DNA of 64,000 bases from Girardinichthys multiradiatus. Lineage: Eukaryota > Chordata > Actinopteri > Cyprinodontiformes > Goodeidae. The notes under the pieces were generated by a model. That model was not told where the DNA came from and did not search any database. It saw only the letters and a program-made list of their open reading frames with translations. Location: positions 44,144,914 to 44,208,913 of the forward strand of contig NC_061794.1 in NCBI RefSeq assembly GCF_021462225.1. Direction: 5' to 3'. Made by a program: the position numbers and the translations under genes. Below are positions 23,265-33,800 of the stretch, in pieces. Every line of letters begins with the position of its first letter. Positions within the stretch are counted from its first letter, which is position 1.

Positions 23265-24520
23265 AATCTGAAAAGACATGAATGACTATCTAAACTTTAA
23301 GGCTGAGCAAGGAGATCTTTAATTAGAGGAGCAGCACAGAGGCCCATTGTAACTGGAGCGGATGTAGAAATCCACAGCTCAGGCGGAAGAATCTGCTGGC
23401 AGGACAGCTTTCAGTCATCCACAACCTTAGAGTTTAGGGAAGAGAGACCAAAACAAGTCTTTGTTCCAGCTCACAACAAGTGAAGCATGGCCATGACCCT
23501 ATGGATCAGGTGTGGTCAGATAAGACCTGGCCTGCAAAACATTATTTCTAGCAAAACACTAACACACTTAACACACCATCCCTACATGGGAAACATGGGG
23601 GTGGAGGCATCATGCTGTGTGCATGCTTTCTTCTACAGGAACAACAAAACTAATCTAAAGGACTAATATCTCAGCAGGACCTTGAAAAACTCATTCATGC
23701 GTTCATCTTTAGTAGAATTGATTACTGCAACGGTGTCTTCACAGGTCTGTCTAAAACATCAATCAGACAGCTGCAGTTGATCCACTGGCCGTCCTCACTA
23801 GAACTAAGAAAGTGGAGCACATCAGCCCGGTTCTAAAGTCCCTACACTGGCTCCCTGTAGCTCAGAGAATAGAGTTTAAAATATTTCTGTTAGTCTATAA
23901 ATCACTGAATGGCTTAGCACTAAAATACATTACAGACTTGTTGTCAGTGGATCAACCACCCAGACCTCTCAGGTCTTCTGGCTCAAATCTACTCTGCAGA
24001 ACCAGAACCAGAGCCAAACATGGAGAAACAGCTTTCAGTTCTTATGTTCCACTAATCTGGAATGGCGCCGAAACCCTAAGTTGCTTTAAATCAAGATTAA
24101 AAACTTATTTGTTTAGAGTGGCCTTTGACTGGGCCATCTAAACATTATTAGTTAAGTGTTCGGTCCAACTTTCCTTTCATTTTCTTATCCATCATTTTAT
24201 CATACATTTTTTATCTAATTTATTTTTTTATTATCTTTTTAATAATTACTTTTTTATCCTCTTTAATTATTTAATTACTTTTATGCCACTGCAATGTACT
24301 TTTCCTATTATGTCTCTATCTTTTTTTCATGTACAGCACTTTGAACTGTCTAGCTACTGAAATGTGCCTTGAATAAACAGTACAACAATTGTAAACATAC
24401 AAAGTAAAACATATTCATGTGTTAAAATGGCCCAGTCAAAGTCCGGACCTAAATCCAACTGAGAATCTGTGGTAAGGTGTGAAAACTGATTTTCACAGAC
24501 ATCATAGATTGGGAAAAATG
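23265..24520 (+). mobile_element. Tc1-like element split by a LINE insertion
   Basis: The left half (23265-23650) carries Tc1 transposase remnants and ends near the GTGGAGGCATCATGCTGTG motif. The right half resumes at about 24425 with AATGGCCCAGTCAAAGTCC and CCTAAATCCAACTGAGAATC (the PDLNPTENL region), which is the expected continuation. The LINE fragment at 23655-24400 separates the two. Confidence 0.7.
23655..24400 (+). mobile_element. LINE 3' fragment inside a Tc1-like element
   Basis: The 109-codon frame at 23812-24141 is the C-terminal domain of a non-LTR retrotransposon (HISPVLKSLHWLPVAQRIEF, FKIFLLVYKSLNGLA, LKTYLF). Upstream, at about 23695-23800, are remnants of the preceding region (FSRIDYCNGVFTGL-like). 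The reverse-transcriptase core is absent. Confidence 0.8.
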
Positions 24521-24926
24521 CATCATATCAAAACCACGGCTGAGCAAAAACAACACAAAGACCTATCCAAAATAAGGAAATATATTGATAATCCAGAAGA
24601 CCTTAGGAAAAATACTCTGTGGACTGATGAAATGAAACATTTCAGAAAAAGAAACTATCATACTGGCAGTCAAACAAGAGTTGGTAGCATGATGGTCTTA
24701 GGCTGTTGTGTTGTTTCTGGATGTTCAGGACTTGCCATAATTGATGGAAACAAGAATTCTGCTCTCTACCAGAAAATCCAAAAGGATGATTACCTGGAAG
24801 CTCAAGCTTGCTTGGGTCATGGAGCAGGACAATGATCTGAAGCACAACAGCAGGTCTAACTCTGAATGGTGGATGAATGAAGGACCTAGTCTAAATCCGG
24901 ACTTAAATATGATTAAGATGCTATCT

Positions 24927-25734
24927 CGTACTCATACTTGTCGAGACACCCAGACGTCCCTCTCCCCACACACCTCCTCCAGCTCCTCCAGGGGGACCCC
25001 GAGGCATTCCCAGGCCAGCCGAGAGACATAGTCCCTCCAGCGTGTCCTGGGCCGTCCCCTGGGCCTCCTCCCGGTGGGACGTGCCTGGAACACCTCCAGA
25101 GGAAGGCGTCCAGGAGGCATCCGGTACAGATGCCCGAGCCACCTCAACTGGCTCCTCTCGATGTGGAGGAGCAGCAGCTCTACTCCGAGCCCCTCCCGGA
25201 TGGCCGGGCTCCTCACCCTATCTCTAAGGGAGTGCCCGGCCACCCTACGAAGGAAGCTCATTTCAGCCGCTTGTATCCGGGATCTCGTTCTTTCGGTCAT
25301 GACCCAAAGTTCATGGCCATAGGTGAGGGTAGGAACATAGACCGACCGGTAAATCGAGAGCTTCGCTTTTCGGCTCAGCTCTCTCTTCACCACAACGGAC
25401 CGGCACAGCGCCCCCATTACCATGGCAGCCGCACCGATCCGTCTGTCGATCTCCCGCTCCATTCTTCCCTCACTCGTGAACAAGACCCCAAGATACCTGA
25501 ACTCCTCCACTTGAGGCAGGACCATGTCATCTGCAAAAAGAAGAGACAAAATCCAATAGTCCCCAAACCAGACCCCCTCCAGCCCTTGGCTGCGCCTAGA
25601 AATCCTGTCCATAAAAGTTATGAACAAACGGCAGCCCTGCCAGAGTCCAACATGCACCGGCAACATGTCCAACTTAGTGCCAGCAATGTGGACCAAACTC
25701 CTGCTCCGCTTGGACAGAGACCGGATGACCCCTT
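24927..25734 (-). mobile_element. Rex3/RTE-like LINE, 5'-truncated copy 1
   Basis: A 254-codon minus-strand frame (24932-25696) encodes the C-terminal part of an RTE-clade reverse transcriptase. It has the FADD catalytic motif, then an internal deletion, then [20 protein letters not shown] and the [19 protein letters not shown] tail. Target-site duplication: AGATGCTATCT at 24916-24926 and AGATGCTGTCT at 25735-25745. The long plus-strand frame over the same region is only the shadow of this LINE. Confidence 0.85.
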
Positions 25735-25940
25735 AGATGCTGTCTAATGACTTAAAATAGGCCTTCCGTACATGAAACATTTAAAATGTGGCAAATCAGG
25801 TCAGAATTCCTCCACAGGGATGTAAAAGACTTATTGCCAGTTAACAAACAAACAAACAGGCAATTACTTTTTCACACAGAGGCAGATTGCTTTGGGTAAT
25901 TCTTTCATTCCCTTAATAAATCAAATCATCATTTAAAAAC

Positions 25941-26201
25941 GAGGCTGCACATTTGGTAGCACTGTTGCCTTGGAGCAAGAAGGTCCTGGGTTCAAATCCC
26001 GGCTTGGGGTCTTTTATGCATGGACTTTGCATGTTCTCCTTGTACATGCATGGACAGTCCAAAAAACATGACTGTTAGGTCAATGGGTCTCTCCGTCTGT
26101 CCTGAGTGTCTTCCTGGGTGTACCCTGCCTCTTGCTCCTGGAGATAGGCAACATCCAGCGACCGTGCAAGGATAAGCGGGTAAAAACAGTGGATGGATGG
26201 G
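25941..26201 (+). repeat. tRNA-like SINE inserted in a Tc1-like element
   Basis: The only clear plus-strand copy of this SINE family here. The head GGTAGCACTGTTGCC and a B-box-like GGTTCAAATCC are followed by the standard body and a GGATGGATGG tail. It splits the Tc1-like terminal region between ATCATTTAAAAAC and TCATTTTGTATTTG. Confidence 0.8.
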
Positions 26202-26309
26202 TCATTTTGTATTTGCTGTGATTTTTAAATTTGTTTGATGATCTGAAACATGTGAAGGTGGCAAAAGAGCAAAAAGGGGATAAATACTTTTCGTACAGCA
26301 CCGTTTGAG

Positions 26310-27524
26310 CTCACAGCAGAGCAGCATTGGGGGTTGGTGGTGGGGGTCTTGGTGCGGTTTGTATTTCGCGGGCTCCCATTTCATGTGGCGTCCACGTCAT
26401 CAGTGAGGAGGGGGTAGGTGGCAGGGACTTTCAGCACCCTGGACAGCGGTCGGTCAATAATAGAGCCTCCAGCAGAGCTTCTTCTCCCCTGCTCAGCCGG
26501 CAGCCCAGCGAGAGGCGCTTTCCCCCACTGGAGGATGGATGGATGACCACAGAGAGAGGATGGCTCGCTGTTTACAGGATGACTGGGAGAGTTCTTCCCC
26601 CTCCCTGTTCCGGAAGTAGCGGCTCAATCTCCAAGCCGACCATTTCGAGGAAGAAAACCAGCGCCAGCAGTCTCATCAGCATCACATATCTGTTCCAATA
26701 ATCACGCTGCGTGATTTCGCCACGAGTCCCCCTTCCTCTCCAGCAGTAAGCTGTCTTTTGTCTCCCTGCGCCTCTCTCTCTTAGACGTGGATCGCTCAGA
26801 AACGCTGATGGACATCGAGCTGAGACTGAAAACATGGGGCTCCTGAAGATGCGAACACCGAGGGACGTGTTTTTCATCTCGACGTGGATTGTCGAGGGGA
26901 ATGGCTCCGGTTCTTCGTGGGTCGACCAGGGTCGCTACAACAAGAAGATGAAATAGGGAGGAAAAATAGTAGAAAAAGAGGGGGGACCATGATCTGACAC
27001 TGAGAGACAATAAGAAAATAAGAAGATATAATCACATCTAAAGCAAACTTCTATTTCATCTTTCTATTTTCCTTCTTTCTGGATTATGTTTCTTGACAAG
27101 AGTCCCAGATGTGACTGTGTGGATGGCATGTCGTTGTTTTTTACACCCCATCCTCTGTTTCCTGGCTCTGTGCTGCTCTCTCTTCCACTAGTCCGCTCTC
27201 TCGCAGTCTTCTGCTTCGGGTAGCAAAACATGTAGTCTATTTTGTATATATATAAATATTAGTTGCTGCAAGCCCAGCAGCGTTTCTGGAGGAAAAAAAA
27301 AAGAAATAGCAGCAGCGAAGAAAATGGACACCAGTTTGTGATGTTTACTGGGGTGCGGTGGGAAATGCATGTAGACAATGTTTGCTGAGTTGTTTCAGTG
27401 ATGAATATCGAAAGAGTGAGTCGGCCAGCTGAAAGGGAAAATCTTTCATCCGCATTGGCTTAGACACACATGCCATCAGTAGGGCCAAAGCCTATTGCTC
27501 TCAATGTGATAATAAAGGAATAAA

Positions 27525-27555
<31 letters not shown>
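26310..27555 (+). promoter_or_regulatory. marchf9: Probable marchf9 promoter region and 5'UTR
   Basis: A GC- and CpG-richer block (about 26330-26930) precedes the first marchf9 coding exon. No TATA box or splice pair could be fixed, so the transcription start is unknown. The leader ends in an (AAT)n run at 27525-27555 that abuts the ATG. The frames in this block have no homology I recognise and lie in an expected UTR. Confidence 0.45.
27525..27555 (+). repeat. (AAT)n microsatellite abutting the marchf9 start codon
   Basis: About ten AAT units run directly into ATG at 27556. In the coding frame the repeat reads ATA codons back to an in-frame TGA at 27430-27432, with no upstream ATG. Confidence 0.9.
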
Positions 27556-27558
<3 letters not shown>

Positions 27559-27888
27559 TTCAAGTATCGGATTCGCATGTTTTTCAATGAACTGAAGGTC
27601 CTGGTGTTTATGCGATCCGATTCACGGCAGTCCGGCTCAGACACAGATCGACGCTCCAACGCCATGCGGGGTCTGGGGATGGGCGGCTGCGGCTGGCCGC
27701 CTTTCGTCGACTGCCATTCCCGGGACGACGAGGAGGAGTACTACGGCAGCGACCCGAGGCCCCGGAGCCTGGCGTTCGAGGACAAGGAGCCCAAGCTTCA
27801 GGTGGGCCTGGACGCCGTGTCCCTAACCAGCACGGCCAGCAGCCTGCGGACCCCCCAGTGCAGGATCTGTTTCCAGGGCCCCGAGCAG
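27556..27888 (+). CDS. marchf9: marchf9 coding exon 1
   Basis: 111 codons, phase 0, ending GAGCAG|gtaaag. It contains the basic N-terminus, an acidic [10 protein letters not shown] stretch, and the first two zinc ligands (CRIC). GC-rich compared with its flanks. Confidence 0.95.
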
Positions 27889-30800
27889 GTAAAGACGCGG
27901 CTCCTACTGCTGTGTGTTGGTTTTAACACGTCTACTTTTAATAATGCATGATTTTATTCTACCTAACCTACATGTACTTTTTTATTTGTTTTCTGTGATC
28001 CTGCAAGAACTCGCCTCTTACGATCATCCTGTCCTACATTCCTCCTTCTAACGCCCACCTACTCCTTACCTACTCGACAAACCCAGGATTTGGCCTTTGT
28101 TTCTGACAAGCATTTCGATTTTTAATAGATCAAAAATCACAGATCACCATTTCGCTTCCAGAGCTTGTACACTCTGTGCCGCACAGCTTCAGTTCACAGA
28201 CAACTATTGTGTTTTTTATCCTTCAACCTCCTCCCCTACTCCTCTAATAACATGATCCGGTTATCTCAATAACACTGTTTTCACAAGTAATCTAGTCAGC
28301 GGCAGAGAGGCGGCATGTTTCCCACACAATCTGAAATCTGGCCAGCATGGCAACAAAGAAAGTTAGCCAATTAGGTCTGCTGCGGGATGACAAACAGGGT
28401 GAGAGGGACTGAATATACATGAGTCACAATAATCCTCCAAAGTGTTGTTTCTGCATGTGTCACACAGCATGATGAGCAGCCAGGGATCATGTGATGGTCA
28501 CTCATGTTTATGATGTTGGCTCTAATGTCAAATTATTTTAATACATCAATGTGTGCATAATTGTGAAGTGGGAGGAATTTCTTATTTACAATCTTGAACA
28601 AACTGAAATCTTAAAAGTGTGGCGCACGCTTGTATTTTAATACGAAACCCTTTAATAAAATCCAGTGCAACCAATTAATCACCTAACTAGTAAATGCAAT
28701 CCCCTTTTCAGATAATATCCCAAGCTTTGAGCATCTCATGGAGCACTGGGCAGTCCATCATCTGAAAATGGAAAGCATTTGGCACCACTAAGACACTAAG
28801 AACTTACCAAGACAAGGAAGTTGACCTAAACTGACATTAATTCGAGAAGCAACCCAGAGGCCCATGGTAACTATGTAGGAGCTGCGAAAATCCACAGCTG
28901 GACGAAAATGTTAACGGGACCACTAGTAGTTTTCCACACATCTGGTCCTTATGGAAAAGTGGCAAGAAGGCATTCTGCTCACTGTTTGCCACAAGCTATC
29001 ACATCAAACATCTGGAAAAAGGTGCTCTGGTCACACAAAAATAAACGATTTGGCCTACATGCAAAGCACTATGCATAGAGGTAAACTAGAAGTCATAATG
29101 GAGATATCATTACTTCAGCAGGGTCACGCTGTGAAGATGTTTGTCTCCAGCAGGAACAGGGAAGCAGGTTGGAGCTTGATTGATCTCAAATCAGGTTATT
29201 ATAAAAATATATGAAAATAAATAAAAAAGACACTCAACCGCAAGAGCTGAAGTGAAGAGCCCCAAAACAAAATATTCTATTTAAGTCAAGAAGAGTAGCC
29301 TGGTTGTTTTATTCTGTTTAGTTAATATTACTGTAATTTAAATTATGGCTAAGAAGTTTCCGAGGATGCAATAAACCTACAGTAATGGGATGCAAACAGA
29401 GTAAACAGCATAAAACTACTAGGAACACAACGGTTTTACTGTGAAAACACTAACTCTGCAAACATGCTGTACAGAACAATACAGTTAAAACAATATAACT
29501 ATTTTTTACAGTGGATAGTTTCACTGTATGGTGTTATTAATGCAAACACTTTCAAAATTGATAAATAACATGAGCATATTGCTTATATTTAAAACAGAAA
29601 GGTACTATAATTTCCATCCATTCATTGTCTATACGAGACAATTATTCCTACTGCTGCTGAAATATTATTCTGATTATTACAGTTATCAACAACATTTATT
29701 GATTAATATTAGTGTTATAACCAATATTTACTGATATTATATTGTATATATGTCCCTACCCTATCGACACTGTGATAAAATAACCACACTGTTGGTTGTT
29801 GACAATTTTTTCAATATTTTCTTTTACAAAAATTTCATGTGTATAAGTTGATCTATTTAACAAAATATTCTATTTTAGCTAAAATATGATTCCACGATTA
29901 TTCCAGTCGTAATAAATTGTTTGTTTTGTTTTTCTTTATTTGATATATATATATATATATATATATTTTAACATAGGCTTATGCAAAAGTAAAAAATAAA
30001 CAGCCGCTAAATTAGCAGAATTAGAAGGTGGAGCAGCCTTTTGTCAGTCAGCTGACTGGCAGTGCACAGAAAAACGTGGGAAAGCGGCAGTGCAGAGGTA
30101 ATCATTGCTCCATACAGCTATAGAAATCTCTTCAAATCAGTTTTTTCGTAAAGCAACACTTTCCCTTCCAGACTTGTTGCTGTGCACTGCCGGGCAGCTT
30201 CTTTTAGGCTGCTACATTATGCTCTCAAAAAAACAGGTGAGGTCTTTAGTGGGAAACTAACGAAGCACCACCTGTCACTCTTATTAAAGTAATGCTGTTT
30301 GAAAGCTACAGTTAGTAAACTGCATCAAAATGAAAACAACAAACAATAAATGTTAAATGTAACATTATTCCAATAATAGTAATATCATTAGAAACTATAA
30401 AGGTATACAGCACATTTAACAGAATTCACAAAGTAACAGTACAAACAGTTAAGAAGAGGAAAAAAAGCAAAAACATCACAATGATAAACAAAATGCCAGT
30501 AGCGAGGAATTTAATACAATAAAATACATAAAAAAGCAGATAAATAAAAGCAATCAAACAAACATATTCCAAAGCCAGGTATAACTCAACGTAAACACAT
30601 GGAAAAAAGCCTGCTTATAATAAACTTGTCTTAAAATGCATTGAAATTATTCTGTAACAGCAATAATCATTAAGCAAAGTTATTTTAGCAGCAGAAACTA
30701 GGCTTTTTTGTTTTAAATAATAGCAATAAGACTATTTTATAAATTTAGGTAGAAAGATATAACATAAATAGGGATACAGTGATATTTTAAGTCAGAGTAA

Positions 30801-33800
30801 TCATATTGCCAGATTCTCTCACTGGTCCAAGCCTGCTCCAAGCTCTTATTTTTACTTGGTGTTGTGCACGAGTCTGAAGAAAAACAATAATCAGTGCGCG
30901 TCTTTGAACTGTGGCCAAATGTTGGTGGCACCAGATGTGCAGAAACCTGTGCCGCCTGCTTCAGCAGGTAGCTCTGAACACTGAGATAATTAGAAACACT
31001 GTAAATCCTGCAGGAGCACAGATGGATATTACCATTTAGTCACTTCTCAAAGATAGCCATACAGTGTTATTACAGCCCATGTGCTAATATATGACATCTG
31101 CCCGAGAGTTTGGATTGTGAAACAGTAAATTGTAGAGCCGCAGGACACAGAGTGGAAAACACTTGAGGCTGGCTTTGAATATACAATTCAAGTCGTGTGA
31201 TGCCACAGACAGGAATCAAGCCCAGATTGCCGTCCCTGCCCACTCACACATATCCCCTTAATAAAAAGGTGCATGTTTTTCAGGCTTCGGGCTCTCTGGC
31301 AAGTTGACTCATCGAGCAACGTGGCTCTGAGCTGCCTCTTTTAGCTGCACAGACAAAGAGCGAGCAAACAAAGCACTGAGGGAAAACCCAGAACTGCACT
31401 ACTACAACATCAGCTCCTCGCTCTCATTTAGCCTTTGTTTCTGCCACCACAGCGTGCCGTTTTCTTGCTGTTTATCTCCTCGGGGCTCAAGGAAGAGGGT
31501 GCTCACGTTTGCCATTTCATTCTTATTTTATTATTCAAGTAGGTCACAACAGGGGCTGGGGATCATGTCCCTGTCAGCGGGACAATTACCTACAGACGCA
31601 ATCGCCTGGCTCTGCGGGCCGCATTGAGCACGAGGCCTTATTAATTGTCTGTCAGAGGTGTCAGCGTGTGCCCTGGATGGTTGTTGGTGGTGATGCTGAG
31701 CCTAAACCCGGCTTTCTCTATGTTAACATAAGCTTTTCCAAACCTCTTAATGGAAGCAAAGACAACTGGAGTAAGGTGGAGTGGAGTTTAAGATGCCCTT
31801 TTCTGCCAGCAGTGTGTTTCCAGACTAGCGTGCGGTTTGGAGCTCATGCGGGCCACTTCCACACTAAAAAATGTCTGGTCTAAAGGTTGCAGACCTCTCT
31901 CTTAGTCATGAAGTGACACACCAAATTAACGCCCTTGTGCTCTATAAAGTGGCCTCAAGGGACAAGCCCATTCTACATCGTGCAGCGTGGGGTTTTTTAT
32001 GGATGTGTAAGGGTCAGCATTTGTGTTTTTTGCTATTTTGAGGTTGATTCTTTTTTTTGCTGTGGTATTTGGTTTTCACTTTTGGGTCAGCAAATACCAC
32101 ACAAAGCCCACATTGTCTTCCTAATGACTGACAGTTGCTTTTCTCCACTGTTGCATGTTAGAAAACACAGACAAAAACTCAAATGATCAAAGCAGTGATT
32201 AAAGATTTTTTCAACATTTTTAGCACCTGAAGAGGAGTGAACAACTTTAAAATAAATGTTATTTTAGTATTACAGCCGCACACTGCAAAAACAGATATAA
32301 CCCATCAAATGTATTCAGTCAGAAAAAGTCATTTATTTAGAAATAATTAATTTCTCTGGTGCGACAATTTTTGGCAGCACTAATAATTTATATAAAATAA
32401 AAGTAAAGTGTGTTTAAATATATTAAACATTTAGCTTGATCCAAGTTTCAAGGAACCTTTGATTAGTCCTGTTTCTCTGGGGTATAAATATGATGCGACA
32501 TTTCTTAGCCACTCTTCAAAAGAGGAAAGACAAGAAAATATCGCATTCAAGTGAGGCAGATGTGTGTTGAGCTTCCTGAGTCCAGAAACAGCTATAAGAA
32601 CAGAGCTCCTCTGCACCCTGCCAGTGTCGACAGTCAAAGCAATGAAAAAAAGGTTTAAAATGACTTGAACTGTGACCAGAGGCTGTATTAGTTTAGCCAG
32701 GAAGGTTAAAAATGAAATCTTGAAGGTTAAGTTAAAGAACAGCAGTAGAAAATGGCGTCTTGGGCTCACTAGTCTACATTACAAACATTGGATGCCATCT
32801 ACCGGTCCACCGGGCTTTTAAGAGGCTTGCCAGGGAGACAGTCTGTTCTGTCCTACTATCACAAAAGGTAAACATAAGGAATATGTCAAACTCTACTGGG
32901 AATTTAATTAAAACAGGCTTTGGACAGATGAGACACAGATTAAGCTTTTAACTAACAGTCCAAGTAAGATGAATATATGGAAAAGCAGCTGATATGTTTT
33001 AAGCAGGGATGTACTGATATGTACATTTGGGCTTTCATTGAAATACGTTATTAATATTGCTGTTATGGCCAATAACTGATATTCACAGATATATTTATTT
33101 CTATACTCTCAACACCATACAGCTACAATGCTTCTCTGCTTCAATTAAAAACCCACAATCCTGGGCTGCATCACTATCGCTGTCACTTCACCAAACAAAT
33201 AGCACATGACCAACCACCACCCTCCCCCGAAATACTTCCCAACAGCAACATGGTGGAAACAAACATCAGTTGGTAATATCAACCCAGTTTTACTTATCAG
33301 GCCGATACCAATATGTTAAAAAATGACTAACATTGTCTTATGCCATTGTCAATGCAGACATATTGTGCATCCCTAGTTTTAAGAATGGTGAAGGTTCTCT
33401 GAAGCGGTGGGCCTGTTTGTCTCACAACGTCCTGCACACATTGTTAAAGTGCAGGACATCAGGAGCTCAGACAAACCTGGTCATTTTAAAAACCGATGTC
33501 CTGGGGTGCACATGGCTCAGTGGTAGACCGGGTTCACCATGGAGGCTATAGTCCTCAATGCACTGGTCCCGGTTTGATCCCCAGGACATTTACTGCGTCT
33601 CCGTCCCTTCTTCCTGTCAAACCGCTAATGAATAGAGGCCGCTAGCGCCACAAAACCCATATTGTCCTGGTACTTTATGTATGCCTTTAGATATTTTAAA
33701 ATATACATCCACTCACTGTCCACTTTGCTACTACCAGATTATAGCATCTTTGGCCTTCAAATGTTTAGTGACATAGATTTAACAAGGTGTCCGAACCGTC

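Larger units (their letters stand above)
24525..26302 (+). mobile_element. Tc1-like element carrying a Rex3-like LINE and a SINE
   Basis: Remnants of a transposase lie at 24530-24926 (for example LRKNTLWTDEMK and SALYQKIQKDDY). It resumes after the LINE at 25735 with sequence corresponding to the LWHDLK and IPPQRCERLIASY regions. It then passes through CAATTACTTTTTCACACAG (25860-25880) and, after the SINE, to its other end near 26302. The order is as expected for one element interrupted twice. Confidence 0.8.

Noticed and set aside
24938..25747. 269-codon plus-strand open frame
   Set aside because: It is the antisense shadow of the Rex3-like reverse transcriptase on the minus strand; such GC-rich LINE tails leave long opposite frames.
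26327..27010. Overlapping frames of about 100-124 codons upstream of marchf9
   Set aside because: GC-rich leader or promoter DNA gives chance frames on both strands; none resembles a known protein.
31509..31883. 124-codon plus-strand frame in marchf9 intron 1
   Set aside because: It starts within the block without an ATG-centred context, has no recognised homology, and no matching splice sites were found.
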